From NCBI GenBank assembly GCA_028583415.1, contig CM053266.1:78069237-78133236 (forward strand): a stretch of 64,000 nt of DNA, given 5' to 3'. The stretch is from Protea cynaroides. Lineage: Eukaryota > Streptophyta > Magnoliopsida > Proteales > Proteaceae. The notes beneath the pieces were generated by a model. That model was given only the letters and a program-made list of their open reading frames with translations. It did no database searches and had not been told where the DNA came from. Position 1 is the stretch's first letter. Each line of letters starts with the position of its first letter. Shown here piece by piece: positions 10,378 through 20,830 of this stretch. Position numbers and translations under genes: made by a program.

Positions 10378-10390
10378 GAAATATAGAGAA
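10378..10390 (-). promoter_or_regulatory. Putative TATA-like box for the antisense gene of B
   Basis: The minus strand shows CTCTATATTTCTC between the word array (10425-10640) and the antisense ATG at 9835. A donor-like TCTAG|GTATTC follows near 10270 on the minus strand. The spacing mimics the LTR layout (array, TATA, leader, donor). Confidence 0.35.
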
Positions 10391-10424
10391 TGGCTCAAAA
10401 ATCAGGTTTAAAAACCTGATTTGG

Positions 10425-10640
10425 GATCGTGTGGTCGCAGAATTCAACCAAAAATGCGACCCCACAAACTACCACAGGCTCTCGGTGAGTTGACAGGGAT
10501 TGTGTGGTCGCAACCCTATGGTCGCATATAGTGCGACCACACGATTGACCACAAGGTCTCGGTGAGCTAACAGGGTCTGTGTGGTCGCAACCCGGTGGTC
10601 GCATATACTGCGACCCCACCATCGACCCCACGATGAAAAA
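10425..10640 (-). repeat. Third word array of element B, upstream of the antisense gene
   Basis: Seven or more copies of GTGGTCGCA/TGCGACCAC, the same family-specific word as in the LTRs of B, lie here outside any LTR (for example GTGTGGTCGCA, GGTCGCATATAGTGCGACC and GTGGTCGCATATACTGCGACC). The repeated spacer (CTCGGTGAGYTRACAGGG) differs from the LTR spacer, so this is not an LTR fragment. It lies 590-800 bp before the antisense ATG. Confidence 0.8.
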
Positions 10641-10730
10641 AAAAATTCCCTGTTTTAACTGAATGACTTTGAAGATTGAAATTTTGCCTTGTTTGTTTGG
10701 ATTCTGACATGAGAATGACGTATATTATGA

Positions 10731-12032
10731 TTGCCTCATATGTTCCTTGACTTTCAGACACTACCACCACTGAAAACAGGGAATGGCTGGGCAAAAACCA
10801 GGAGAGGACGTAACCCAATTCCACCTCCACTACCACCTGTGGAGGAAAATAGCCATGAAAACCCTGGGGAACAAGAGAATCAGAATGTGATACAGCCAGG
10901 AGTCAACGACTACGCTAACCCCACAAACTTTCCAGCCCTACCTACAAATTTGGCTACTGCAGTGATGAATCTAGCACAATAGTTGCAGCAAATACAGCAA
11001 GTGCAAGCCAACATGCAAGCTGCTATGGGAATGACTTTCCCAGCTGCAAACACTACACCTTTACCGGCGGGACAAGCTAGCACCGTACCAGGGGGTAGCA
11101 ACACCGTGCCCCAAGCATCGACTATGAACAACACGGTACCTCAAACACCTTAAATGCCATTTGTACAAGCTCAAGTACAAAACCCTAAAGTACCTCAAGG
11201 CGTATACAACCAAGGCAATTACCAATATCAACCGCCTATATATGGAGCATATGCTCAGTATCAGTTGGACCATTCTCGACTGATTGAGCGTTTCCTAAAG
11301 ATGAAGCCTAAGGAATTTAATGGCAAGCCATCGGATCCTTTGTGGCCAGCTCACTGGATCGACGAGATGGAAAAGAACTTCATGATGATGACTGTAAATG
11401 AAGAGGAAAAAGTGCTATGTGCCACATTTATGCTGAAGGGCGATGCACACCATTGGTGGAAGTCTACTCGAAGTTATCTGTTAACGAAGCACACCCAATT
11501 GACCTGGGCTATCTATAAAGAAGCATTCTTCGAGAAGTATTTTCCCAGAAGTTTTAGAGATGCGATGGAAAGAGAGTTTCTGAGTCTGTATCAGGGACAG
11601 ATGACTGTGGATGCATATCAGCAGCGTTAAGAGGAGCTGTTTTTCTTTGCTCCCTCTAGCATGCAGGAGGAAAATACCAAAACCCAAAGGTTCGTCATGG
11701 GACTTAGGGGAAGCATCTGTGAGCATGTATTAGGATTGGAAAAGAAGATTTATAATGAAGCTGTACAGATTGCTCGAGTACTGGAATCGAGCCAGAGGGA
11801 AAGTTATTTTGCTCAGATTAGAGGTATCAAAAGGCCTAATGGAAATTCATACAACGGAGGGAACACAAAGACATTTAAATCCTTCCATACTCAAGGCTTC
11901 AATGCTGTAGCCAAGACTACTCCGACAACCCAACCTCAACAGAAGCAAGGTAGTGATGGAGTTAAATGCTTTAACTGCAATCAAGTAGGATATTTAAGGG
12001 AGTGTCCTAAGCTAAGGAAGCAGCTACAGTAA
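10731..12032 (+). pseudogene. gag: gag of element B
   Basis: The frame opens near 10731 with an Arg/Pro-rich start (RRGRNPIPPP) and a Gln/Asn-rich segment. The retrotransposon gag domain follows (ERFLKMKPKEFNGKPSDPLWPAHWIDEMEK, then WAIYKEAFFEKYFP and VDAYQQ). A zinc knuckle reads CFNCNQVGYLRECPK, a CCHC with Tyr in place of the usual His. Stops at 10981, 11152 and 11628 break the frame. It would form the particle core of the element. Confidence 0.85.
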
Positions 12033-12726
12033 GGAAAGGTTTATGCAGTTACATCTGAGGATGCTGCCGCATCGCTTGATGTGGTCACAAGTATGACCTG
12101 AACCTTTCATTTTGTACTACCTTGTGTGAGCATGTAGACTAAATTAAATCAAATCACAGGTATCATACCTATTAATGGCATACCCGCCAGAGTACTCTTT
12201 GATTCTCGAGCTACTCATTCTTTTAAATCTGTGTCATTTGGAAAGAAGCTAAATCTACCCCTCAAACCTTTAGACTACAAATTGCTTGTACGTTCACCTG
12301 TGGGATTAGAAGTGGAACTAGAAAAAGGTTATGGACCATGTCCAATTCTTATCGACGAGAAGATTTTGGATGCAACCTTAATTCAACTTGAGATGACAGA
12401 CTTTGACGTTATCTTGGGAATGGATTGGTTAGCTCAGCACTCTGCAAACCTATTATGTACAGAAAAGAAATTGACATTTAAAGACAAAGAATGAGTAGAG
12501 TTTAGTTTTGCGGGAACCAAACTTTTCCGTAAACAAAAACTCATTATTTCTGCATTAAAGGCTAGAAAATGCCTCGAGAAAGGAGGAATTGGGTATCTAG
12601 TATCCGTGGTCAATCTCACCAAGGAAGCACCACGAATGGAGGATATTGATGTTGTGCGTGACTTTTTGGATGTATTTCCTGAGGAACTACTAGGAGTACC
12701 ACCGACAGAGTTCGTTATAGATCTTA
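12033..12726 (+). pseudogene. Protease region of element B
   Basis: After the zinc knuckle the frame reads RVLFDSRATHSF, where the catalytic DSG has become DSR. Then comes FDVILGMDWLAQHSA, the conserved C-terminal motif of gypsy proteases. Stops at about 12100, 12138 and 12492 break it. The Gly-to-Arg change would by itself disable the active site. Confidence 0.8.
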
Positions 12727-14015
12727 TATCCTGAGCCGTACCAGTATCTAGAGCACCTTATCGAATGGCTCCTACTGAACTGAAGGAACTGCAGGTACAA
12801 TTACAGAAATGATTGGACAAGGGTTATATTAGACCCAGCATATCACCATGGGGAGTGCCAGTATTGTTCGTGAAAAAGAAGGACAGTAGCGTTCGACTGA
12901 GTATAGACTATCGGGAATTGAATATGCTTACAATCAAGAATCGATACCCGTTGCCTCAGATCGATGACTTAATCGATCAGTTGCAAGGTGCCAAAGTGTT
13001 CTCCAAAATTGATCTTCGGTCAGGATACCATCAGTTGAAGATTAAGGAAGGTGATATTCCGAAGACAACATTTAGAACAAGATATGGACATTATGAATTT
13101 TTAGTCATGTCTTTTGGATTGATTAATGCACCCGCAACTTTTATGGAACTCATGAATCGGGTATTCCATGACATATTGGATACGTCAGTCATTGTATTTA
13201 TTGACGACATACTAGTCTATTCCAAGGACAAAGAAACTCATGTCACAAATCTAAGAGCCACTCTGCAGCGACTAAGAAAAGAGAAGCTTTATGCCAAATT
13301 TACGAAGTGTGAGTTCTGGCTAAATGAAGTCGCTTTCTTAGTCCATGTAGTACCCACTGAAGGAATTAAAGTGGATCCTAGCAAGATGAAGCCATTGTGA
13401 AATGAGAAGCACCTAAGAATGTTACAGAAATCAGAAGTTTCTTAGGTTTAGCTGGTTACTATTGACGATTCGTGGAAGATTACTCTAGAATCAATGTACC
13501 TCTCACCAGTCTGACAAAGAAAGGAGAAAAGTTAGTTTGGACCAACAAATGTGAGGAGGGTTTCCAAACATTGAAGGCTAGATTAATATCAGCTCCCATC
13601 TTGACTATTCCTATCCCAGACAACCATTTACCTTGTACATTGATGCGTCTAAGTTAGGTTTAGGATGTGTACTTATGCAAGGAGAATAAGTAGTTGCGTA
13701 TGCCTCAAGACAACTAAAGACACATGAGAAGAACTATCCCACTCATGACATGGAATTAGCAGCAGTAGTACATGCTGTCAAGATATGGAGACATTATTTG
13801 TATGGTGAGAAATTTTAGATTAATTCAGATCATAAGAGTCTTACTTATCTTTTCAATCAAAAGGAATTGAACATGTGATAGAGGAGATGGCTGGAGTTGC
13901 TAAAAGATTATGATTGCGATATCCAATATTATCTAGGAAAGGCTAATGTAGTTGCTGATGCGCTAAGCAGAAAAACAATGATAAAATCCTAGGGAGAAGT
14001 TAACACGACTGCGAC
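12727..14015 (+). pseudogene. Reverse transcriptase / RNase H (first part) of element B
   Basis: RT reads from PYRMAPTELKEL through VRLSIDYRELN, KIDLRSGYHQLKI, FGLINAPATFM and the catalytic VFIDDILVYS. The longest clean run is 12813-13400 (195 codons). RNase H follows with stops at 13398, 13464 and later (for example KNYPTHDMELAAVVHAVKIWRHYLYGEK). The coding sequence is cut by solo LTR C at 14016 and resumes at 16212 without loss. Confidence 0.9.
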
Positions 14016-14322
14016 TGTAAGACCCGCACTCCATGAACCCGATCTAAACCTTTAGTTCATGTTGTAACAGGTCTTCCAATCATCACTGGACCAGACGGGA
14101 CGAGCAGATGACAACCAGGTATGAAATCGGACCAATCAGACCAATTCAAGTATGAAATACTTCATACCGGTCGCTGGTACCGGTCTTGGTACCGGTCTAT
14201 GGTCGACCGGTATGGCCTGCGCAGACTTAGATCCGAAAAGGATCTCTGAGGGTCCCACTTTCTAAATTTCGAACCGAAGGACTTTCCTAATGTTAGGAGG
14301 CTCCCTAAACCTAATCCTAGCC

Positions 14323-14330
14323 TATAAAAG
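14323..14330 (+). promoter_or_regulatory. TATA box of LTR C
   Basis: TATAAAAG, a near-perfect plant TATA box, in GCCTATAAAAGAACC. It is followed by a GA-rich leader and the donor GTAAGT at 14476. Confidence 0.75.
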
Positions 14331-14736
14331 AACCACTAAACCTCCTAAAACCTCTTTCATTGATCCTCACAAACCCTAGAGAGGAGAAAGAGATTGAAGA
14401 AGGAGGAGAAGCTAGGAAGGAGAGGGAAGAGCCGCCATTGCCGTTCGATGAAGAACACATTATCTCAAGTCAACGGTAAGTGCTTAAACCTTCCTCTACA
14501 TTAGGAGTTCTGAGATGGTTAGTCATGTTTGGATCAATACCATGCAAAGCGGGGTATTGATCTAAACCACATTTTTGTCGTCAAACCCTAATCTAGTCGG
14601 TAACCCTAGATTCAAGTTCCAGGTTAAAGATCATCAAAACTAGAACTTGAATAGAGTTGGAAACAACTCTAACTCAGTGCTCAGACCTAGAATGAATAGG
14701 AGAAACCCTAGAATCAATAAGGGGTGACCGACGGAA

Positions 14737-14915
14737 GGCGAAAACCAGATGTATGGTCTCCCAGAGGCATAACGGTCGACCATACCGGTCGCACCCTATG
14801 CGACCGGTACTGCGACCGGTACCTCTTGGGGATCGATCTGTGGAGACTGGTTGACCATACCGGTCGCAGCTTTCCCCACAATGCCATGACCGGTACTGCG
14901 ACCGGTATGCTCTGT
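14737..14915 (+). repeat. Word array downstream of leader, LTR C
   Basis: Copies of ACCGGTCGCA and TGCGACCGGTAC in both orientations (for example GGTCGCACCCTATGCGACC). The array before the TATA box (14155-14215) uses the same ACCGGTC word, so both arrays of this LTR share a word that differs from that of LTR B. Confidence 0.8.
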
Positions 14916-14998
14916 GAGAAGTGTTTGTAATCCCGTTGGTTTTCCGACCAACGTAAATCCTAAGAGAACTATTCTAACTAAATCCTAATATCGTGTAG

Positions 14999-15058
14999 GA
15001 CCTTGTGACAGCAAGTTTGGACCTTGTGACGAGGAGCAAGCTATCAAACAAGCATCAG
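14999..15058 (+). CDS. Putative middle exon of the LTR transcript, copy C
   Basis: Sixty bases lie between ATCGTGTAG and the donor ATCAG|GTAAGG. In the frame that joins the terminal ORF through a phase-1 junction it reads PCDSKFGPCDEEQAIKQAS without stops; a short direct repeat (GGACCTTGTGAC) underlies the two PCD runs. The LTR B blocks give SLDEEQSSTK in the same frame, sharing DEEQ. In LTRs A, D and E the matching block contains stops, so coding use is not general. Confidence 0.35.
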
Positions 15059-15793
15059 GTAAGGGAATCGGACCTAAACCCTAATAATTTAATAAACAGT
15101 AAAACGTTGTTAATAACCATGATTCTATGGTATGATGTTTGTGCATACTCGCATGTCATCTTTTACTTTCAGTTATTATTATTGTTCATGCATACTTGCT
15201 ATGCTAGGTTGTGACTGTTAGGCATGTGATTGTTTTTGTTGGTGTGTAGAATGGAAAGGACTGGAGGTCTGAGATCATTCCTCACACTAGCACCTTTTGT
15301 ATCATTCTGTCTAAGCATGCTTGGTGCGGGTAGGGTATTAGGGGGAGGAAGTGGCACTGTGGTCTCTGGCCTGGCCACTAGACTCTAGCTCTATCTCTAT
15401 GTCGTAGGAAGCTATGCTGGGATAGGGCCTACTGTGATGACATATAGGATTGGTTAGTTTCGAGCCCAGTTTGCAAGCCCTCGCCAATAGGGGCTTACGT
15501 GTTGGTATGGGTAGAGTATCAGGGGAGGTGTTGGCGGTGTTTGATCCGGACGCCTTAGCTCTATCTCTATTCCATAGTGGGTGCATGTGGGACGACAATG
15601 GTGTTTGATCTATTGGGTGGCTTCACACACTCCTGTATAGAGGTGCGGTGGCCGCCAATCCTTTCTATAGCATATTGCAAACTTAAACCAGACCATAATG
15701 TGAATGTTACTCATGCATATATTTGTTGCACTGTCTGATTGTCTTACTGAGCTAAGTTGTGAGCTCACCCTTGTGTATACACTTTTTTTAGAT

Positions 15794-15925
15794 GTTGATG
15801 CAGGTTATTCGGTGGAGGATTATGTGAACGGTCCAGTGTACGGAGGCGTGGCTTCTTTGGAAGTGCAAGTAGGAGAGGACAAGCATGACACTTCATGCGA
15901 GTGCCCTTTCTGCGTGTACCTTTAG
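15794..15925 (+). CDS. Conserved LTR terminal ORF, copy C
   Basis: Forty-three codons plus TAG read VDAGYSVEDYVNGPVYGGV and end HDTSCECPFCVYL. The acceptor TTTTTTTAGATGTTGATGCAG precedes the phase-1 start at 15804. Compared with copy E, many differences are conservative at the protein level and no indel has occurred. The ATG of YMNAP is GTG here, so translation would have to start elsewhere, either in the unspliced frame from 15704 or upstream. Function unknown. Confidence 0.5.
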   Translation, partial: VDAGYSVEDYVNGPVYGGVASLEVQVGEDKHDTSCECPFCVYL

Positions 15926-16206
15926 GATTTGATTTAATTTATTTTATTATTTTCAGATGAAAATACAATTGATGTAAAGATATTTATTTATGTTGTGGGT
16001 ATTTGAATAATTAGATTTTTTATTTTATCAATAGATCACTCAGTTCATTTAATTTAAAACTTTCGTTGTATTTTATTATATTATGGTTGTGATTATGTGC
16101 AATGGTTTATATGAGTGGACACGATCTTATTGAGATCCTGGTGTGAACCGTTGGTTCAGTGACGGTTCACTCACACTTCTGGTTCAGTCAAGATTGAGGT
16201 GTGACA

Positions 16207-17807
16207 GCGACAATGTGTGTTATAGGAGAAGTATTCAATTATGGTAATGAGCAGTTCGTGATAGATACACCGGATGGATCAACCAACCAAGGGTTTATTC
16301 ATCGGTTTTTAAATATGTTTGCCACATTGAAGATTTTACCTGACCTGATAAACGAAGTAAAATCCACTGTTAAATCAGACCCTTAACTGAGAATGGTGCA
16401 AGAAGACCTCGAAAAAGGTAGGACTACTCCTGAGTTCACCTTGGACGTTGAAAAGGTACTAAAATACAAAGGAAGAGTATGTGTTCCTGAAAATGAAGAC
16501 TTGGATATTAGACACAGACTAATGAAGGAAGCTCACACCACCGCTTATTCGGTACATCCTGGAAGTACGAAGATGTATCATGATCTGAAGAAACTATGTT
16601 AGTGGAGAGGAATGAAAGCGGATGTAGCTAAATTTATGTCTCAATGCTTAAATTGTCAGAGGATAAAGGCTGAAAGGCAAAGACCTACAGGATTATTGCA
16701 GCTACTGTCAGAACCAGCATGGAAATGGACTGCATCACTATGGACTTCGTCATCGGGTTACCATTGACTCCCTGAGTAGTTGACGCGGTCTGGGTGATTG
16801 TGGATCGTTTGACTAAGACAACTCGTTTCATAGCTATACGACCTCAGTATACCCTAGAGAGGTTAACCAAGCTATATGTGGATAATATTGTCAGATTGCA
16901 TGATGTACCTGAAAGCATTGTGTCCGACAGAGACCCACGCTTTACCTCAAAGTTTTGGGAAGGATTACAGAAGGCTATGGGTACAACGTTGAAGTTTAGT
17001 ACTGTATTCCATCCTCAGACAGACAGACAGTCGGAGCATACTATTCAAATTTTAGAAGACATGCTTCGAGCTTGTGTTATTGATTTCAAAGGATCATGGG
17101 ATGAGAAACTACATTTGATCGAGTTCGCCTATAACAACAGCTATCAGGCTACTACACAGATGTCACCCTATGAAGCACTGTATGGTAGGAAGTGTCGAAC
17201 TCCTTTGTTTTGGAATGAAGTTGGAGAAAGGAGCATTGTTGGACCAGAGTTTATTGAAGAGACTTGTCAAGTAGTCGACATTATCAAGGAAAGAGTTAGA
17301 ACAGCTCAGAACAGTCAGAAACAATATGCAGATAATCGACGTCGAGACCTTGAATTCATCGCAGGTGATAAGGTATTCCTAAAAATATTTCCTATACGTG
17401 GTTTGAAACGGTTCAGACAGAAAGGAAAGCTAAGTCCAAGATATGTCGGGCCATATGAGATTCTAGCTAAACGTGGGAAAGTGGCGTATCAGTTAGCACT
17501 ACCCCCATCTATGTCAAGTGTGCATGATGTATTTCATATCTCATTACTAAAGAATTATGTCAAAGATCCAACACACGTGTTAACAATGGATCTGCCAGGT
17601 CTAACTGATGATTTGACATTCGAAGTAGCACCAACCAAAATTACCAGTCGGAAGGTTCAACGTCTACGCAACCGTGACATTTATTATGTTAAGGTTACTT
17701 GGAGGACCCAAGATGTAGAAGAGATCACATTGGAAGAAGATAATGCTATGCGAAAGCAATATCCTCACCTTTTTTACTCGGAAGGTATGTGTAAATTTCA
17801 AGGATGA
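16207..17807 (+). pseudogene. Integrase and chromodomain-like tail of element B
   Basis: The zinc-binding part (HRLMKEAHTTAYSVHPGSTKMYHDL, then CLNCQ) precedes the core. The core has D of MIVDRLTKT, D of VSDRDPRF and E of QSEHT, the last two 35 residues apart, matching D,D(35)E. The C-terminal part reads GPYEILAKRGKVAYQLALP and VHDVFHISLLKNYV, ending in a chromodomain-like segment (SRKVQRLRNRDIYYVKVTW, then AMRKQYPHLF) typical of Tekay/Del chromoviruses. The last 337 codons (16794-17807) are uninterrupted. Stops lie at 16384, 16600 and a frameshift near 16725. Confidence 0.88.
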
Positions 17808-17829
17808 AATTTATAATAAGAGGGGGAGT

Positions 17830-20283
17830 TGTAAGACCCGTATCGTACTAACCGGTCTTACTACCTTGTATCAGGTCTTCCTATCATGGTCGGGCCAAGC
17901 GGACCAAGTGCATGAAGAAACCATAAGGCTAGGTATGAAATTGAACCCAAAATAATCTATTTAGGAGTGTGTGGTCGCATACCTAAACAGGTGTGGTTGA
18001 CCACACCTTAGAATAATGCGACCACTGGAGTCTGGGACGTGTGGTCACAGTTCTTGGATGTGTGGTCGATGGGTTCTACGACCCCACGTGCGACCACACG
18101 AAGTCAAACTGACTCTGTGATTAGGAAACCTTCCTAATCCAAAGGTGGTTTTTCCCTAATCTAAGTGAGGCTCTATATGGAGGGTTTTCCTCTATATATA
18201 GGACGTCCTTTAGCCTCTTTCATCCTTTTAGAACATAAACTGAAAGAGAGAGAAAGAGAAGAGGAGGAAGAGAAGGATAATTAAAGAGAAAGACTAACAC
18301 GAGGAATTTCAGAGAGAACTCTAAATCTTCAACAAGTTTAAGGTATTAAAACATTCCTCACATCAGTTGAATACCTAGAATAGATCATGGAGGAGATAGT
18401 GATTCAAAGTGAGACCCCAATCATAAAACCATGGATAAATTCTAAGAGATCCATGGAGGGAATCTATTAGGATGATGGATTATGTAAAAAATATGAATTT
18501 TAAGCCATAGAACAATCATAGGAAGGATCATGATGCTAAGCCAAAGAATCAAAACATGAAGGAATTGAATTGAGAGTGAAAAGTCGACCATCACATGTGT
18601 GGTCGCATGTGTGGTATGAGACACATATGATCGACCACATGCCCTCGGGAAAGTTCCAGGGAGGGTGTGGTTGCATGTGTGGTCGCATGATATGCGACCA
18701 CACGAGACACACATATCGACTATACGCCCACGGAAAAGTTCCAGGGAGGGTGTGGTCACATGTATGGTCGCATGGTATGCGACCACACGTAGCAACCACA
18801 CGTCCTCGGGGAAGTTTCAGGGAGGGTGTGGTCACATGTATGGTCACATAATATGTGACCACACATAGAGATCACTGAGACCACAGGTGCAGCTGCACCT
18901 GTGACCACTCTGCTTTTGGAAGTCTGAATTGATGGAAATAAATTTTAATTTAAAATCTATACATTTGTTAGGTTTCCAAGTGGTCTAAAAGTGATTTACA
19001 AAGCTTGGACGAGGAACAATCATCAACCAAAGGTGAGGGAACAAAACTTAAACTAATTGGCTAATAACAAACTATTTTACTTATTGAGTCCAATGCCATG
19101 AATGATTTTATGCTTATATGTTTGTAATGTGCATTTCACATGTCATCCAATATTCCTGCTATTACTGCTCATGCATATTTGATTCTATTTATTTATAACA
19201 TGATGATGATGATGATGTTAGGAATAGACATGTGAATGTATATGTGTGGTTAGTATGGTTGATGATAGTGGAGCATCAGGGGGAGGACGTGACACTGTGG
19301 TTTATCCTGGTCACCAGACTCTAGCTCTATCTCTACTCAAGTCTTCCCCACTAACATCGTCGTATCGCCATTACCTTAGCAGAACTATTCCGTCGTAGGG
19401 CATCAGGGGAGGTGGTCTCAGACCATGTAGTCTTTGACTCTGCCGGGGGGCCTTATCTCTATCTCTATGGACGTATTGAGGGATGCTGGTGTGAGGCCTT
19501 GGATACACTATTTGGTATTAGGATTGGTTAGTTACGAGCCCAGTTGGCAAGCCCTCGCTAATAGGAGCTTACGTGTTGGTATGGGTAGGGCATCAGGGGA
19601 AGTGTTATGCGGTGTTTGATCCGAGCACTTTAGCTCTATTTGTATTCCATGATGGGTGTATGTGGGACGGCAATGGTGTTTGATCCGTTGGGCGGCTTCA
19701 CACACTCATGTATAGAGGTGCGACGACCACCAAACCTTTCTATAGCATATTGCAAACTTATAAACCAGACCAAAGATATGAATTGAATGCATGCATATGT
19801 TTGTTGCATTATTTTGTTTGCTCACTGAGCCATGATGTGTGCTCACCCTTTCGACGTCGAATATTTTTAGTTGATGATGCAGGTCCTACCGTGGATGATT
19901 ATATGAATGCACCAATGTACGGATATGTTGCTGCGATGGATGTGGAAGCTATGGTGGAGTTGCATGATTCATTGTGCGAGTACAACTCTTGTGTTTTCGA
20001 TTAGATTTAGTTGTTGGATTATCAGAAAATGTAATTGATTACTTTATTTTATTTTATGTCTTGAGTCATTTGGAGATAATTGGATAATTAATTATGTTAT
20101 CACTGTTAGATACTCAGTTCATTAATATTAAAGACTTCCGTTATTGTTTATTTACTCTGATTATGGTTGTGGTTGTATCTGGTTTGAACAAATGGGCACG
20201 GCCTATACGAGATCCTGGTTGAACCGTTGGTTCATAGATGGTTCATCACACTATTCTGGTTAGACCAGAATTAGGGTGTGACA
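17830..20283 (+). repeat. 3' LTR of element B
   Basis: A 2454-bp copy with the same organisation as the 5' LTR: arrays 17968-18100 and 18583-18906, TATA box 18192, donor-like AAG|GTATTA near 18342, exon-like block 18972-19032 and terminal ORF 19873-20004. The downstream array has lost about 30 bp relative to the 5' copy. Confidence 0.95.
19873..20004 (+). CDS. Conserved LTR terminal ORF, 3' LTR B copy
   Basis: Forty-three codons plus TAG, open throughout: DDAGPTVDDYMNAPMYGYV to NSCVFD, with Tyr in place of the second Cys of CEC. The exon-like block at 18972-19032 is open in the joining frame (LQSLDEEQSSTK). The unspliced frame is also open from an ATG at 19708, giving 98 codons. Either model would end at the same stop. 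Confidence 0.5.
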   Translation, partial: DDAGPTVDDYMNAPMYGYVAAMDVEAMVELHDSLCEYNSCVFD

Positions 20284-20288
20284 AAATG

Positions 20289-20830
20289 TGTTCAGCTCAT
20301 CTCTATGTCTAGCCCTAGGGAGTATGTTGTGCTGAATGATGCAACTGATGATCCTAGGAATGGGTCTGTAGTCTGGCTCAATATTTCCATTCTCCCAGAT
20401 CCAACTTATTGCAAAGGATGAGCTCCCTTTGTAAATTAACCTACTGATCCTCTGGGCAATCTACAACCTGACGAGGCCCAAAATACACAGTTCTTCCAAC
20501 AGTAGAGACGTTGAGTATTTCGCCCAGATTAGAGATGCTTATAGTGATACATACGCCTTTCACTATGCTGGTAATATGTAACACACCTGCCTCGTCAACA
20601 GTATAGCCTAAATTGCAAAAGAAATGCCTTACCAAGTTGGGGTATACGTCATTCCATATGCACAAGGTTGGGGTCCAACCTAGTGCATCGAAGTGTACCC
20701 CAATAGCAAACCTGGTCAACTCCTCCAAAATGACGTACGCCCTACCTCAATCTTGGTTGTATCAAACTTCGCCCAATTTTGGCTACAGTCATATGATAGG
20801 AAGCGTGTCCTGTCAAACCTCTTAGCTAAA
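20289..20830 (-). pseudogene. Antisense gene of element G, proximal part
   Basis: On the minus strand: FDRTRFLSYDCSQNWAKFD, KIEVGR, then EELTRFAIGVHFDALGWTP, NLVRHFFCNLGY and LHITSIVKGVCITIS. Each aligns in order with the antisense gene of element B (GRCVNLANLALFNVEGAFGDMGW, LVKQFYCNLQV, LRITSLVKGVEISF). The G and B proteins are clearly diverged but collinear. Stops and one frameshift break the G copy. It was cut at 20288 by the insertion of element B, and the gene continues leftwards at 5857 and 3415. Confidence 0.6.

Larger units (their letters stand above)
14016..16206 (+). mobile_element. Solo LTR C
   Basis: Starts TGTAAGACCC and ends GTGTGACA, with exact target duplication GCGAC at 14011-14015 and 16207-16211. 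At 2191 bp it is the shortest of the group. The family word is ACCGGTCGCA/GCGACCGGTA, with arrays at 14155-14215 and 14737-14915. It has the best promoter and splice signals here: TATAAAAG at 14323, ACG|GTAAGT at 14476, an exon-like block at 14999-15058 ending ATCAG|GTAAGG, and acceptor GATGCAG|GT at 15803. Exon block and terminal ORF form one open frame. It sits in the pol of element B. Confidence 0.95.
5858..20283 (+). mobile_element. Element B: complete long-LTR chromovirus, Tekay/Del-like
   Basis: Both LTRs (5858-8331 and 17830-20283) start TGTAAGAC and end GTGTGACA. The exact target duplication AAATG lies at 5853-5857 and 20284-20288. A primer binding site matching initiator tRNA-Met (TGGTATCAGAGC) is at 8335-8346 and a polypurine tract (AGAGGGGGAG) precedes the 3' LTR. 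Order: antisense gene (minus, 8616-9835), gag, protease, RT, RNase H, [solo LTR C], integrase, chromodomain-like tail. Without LTR C the element is about 12.2 kb. It inserted into the antisense gene of element G. About ten mismatches in the first 155 LTR bases indicate moderate age. All ORFs contain stops. Confidence 0.95.
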
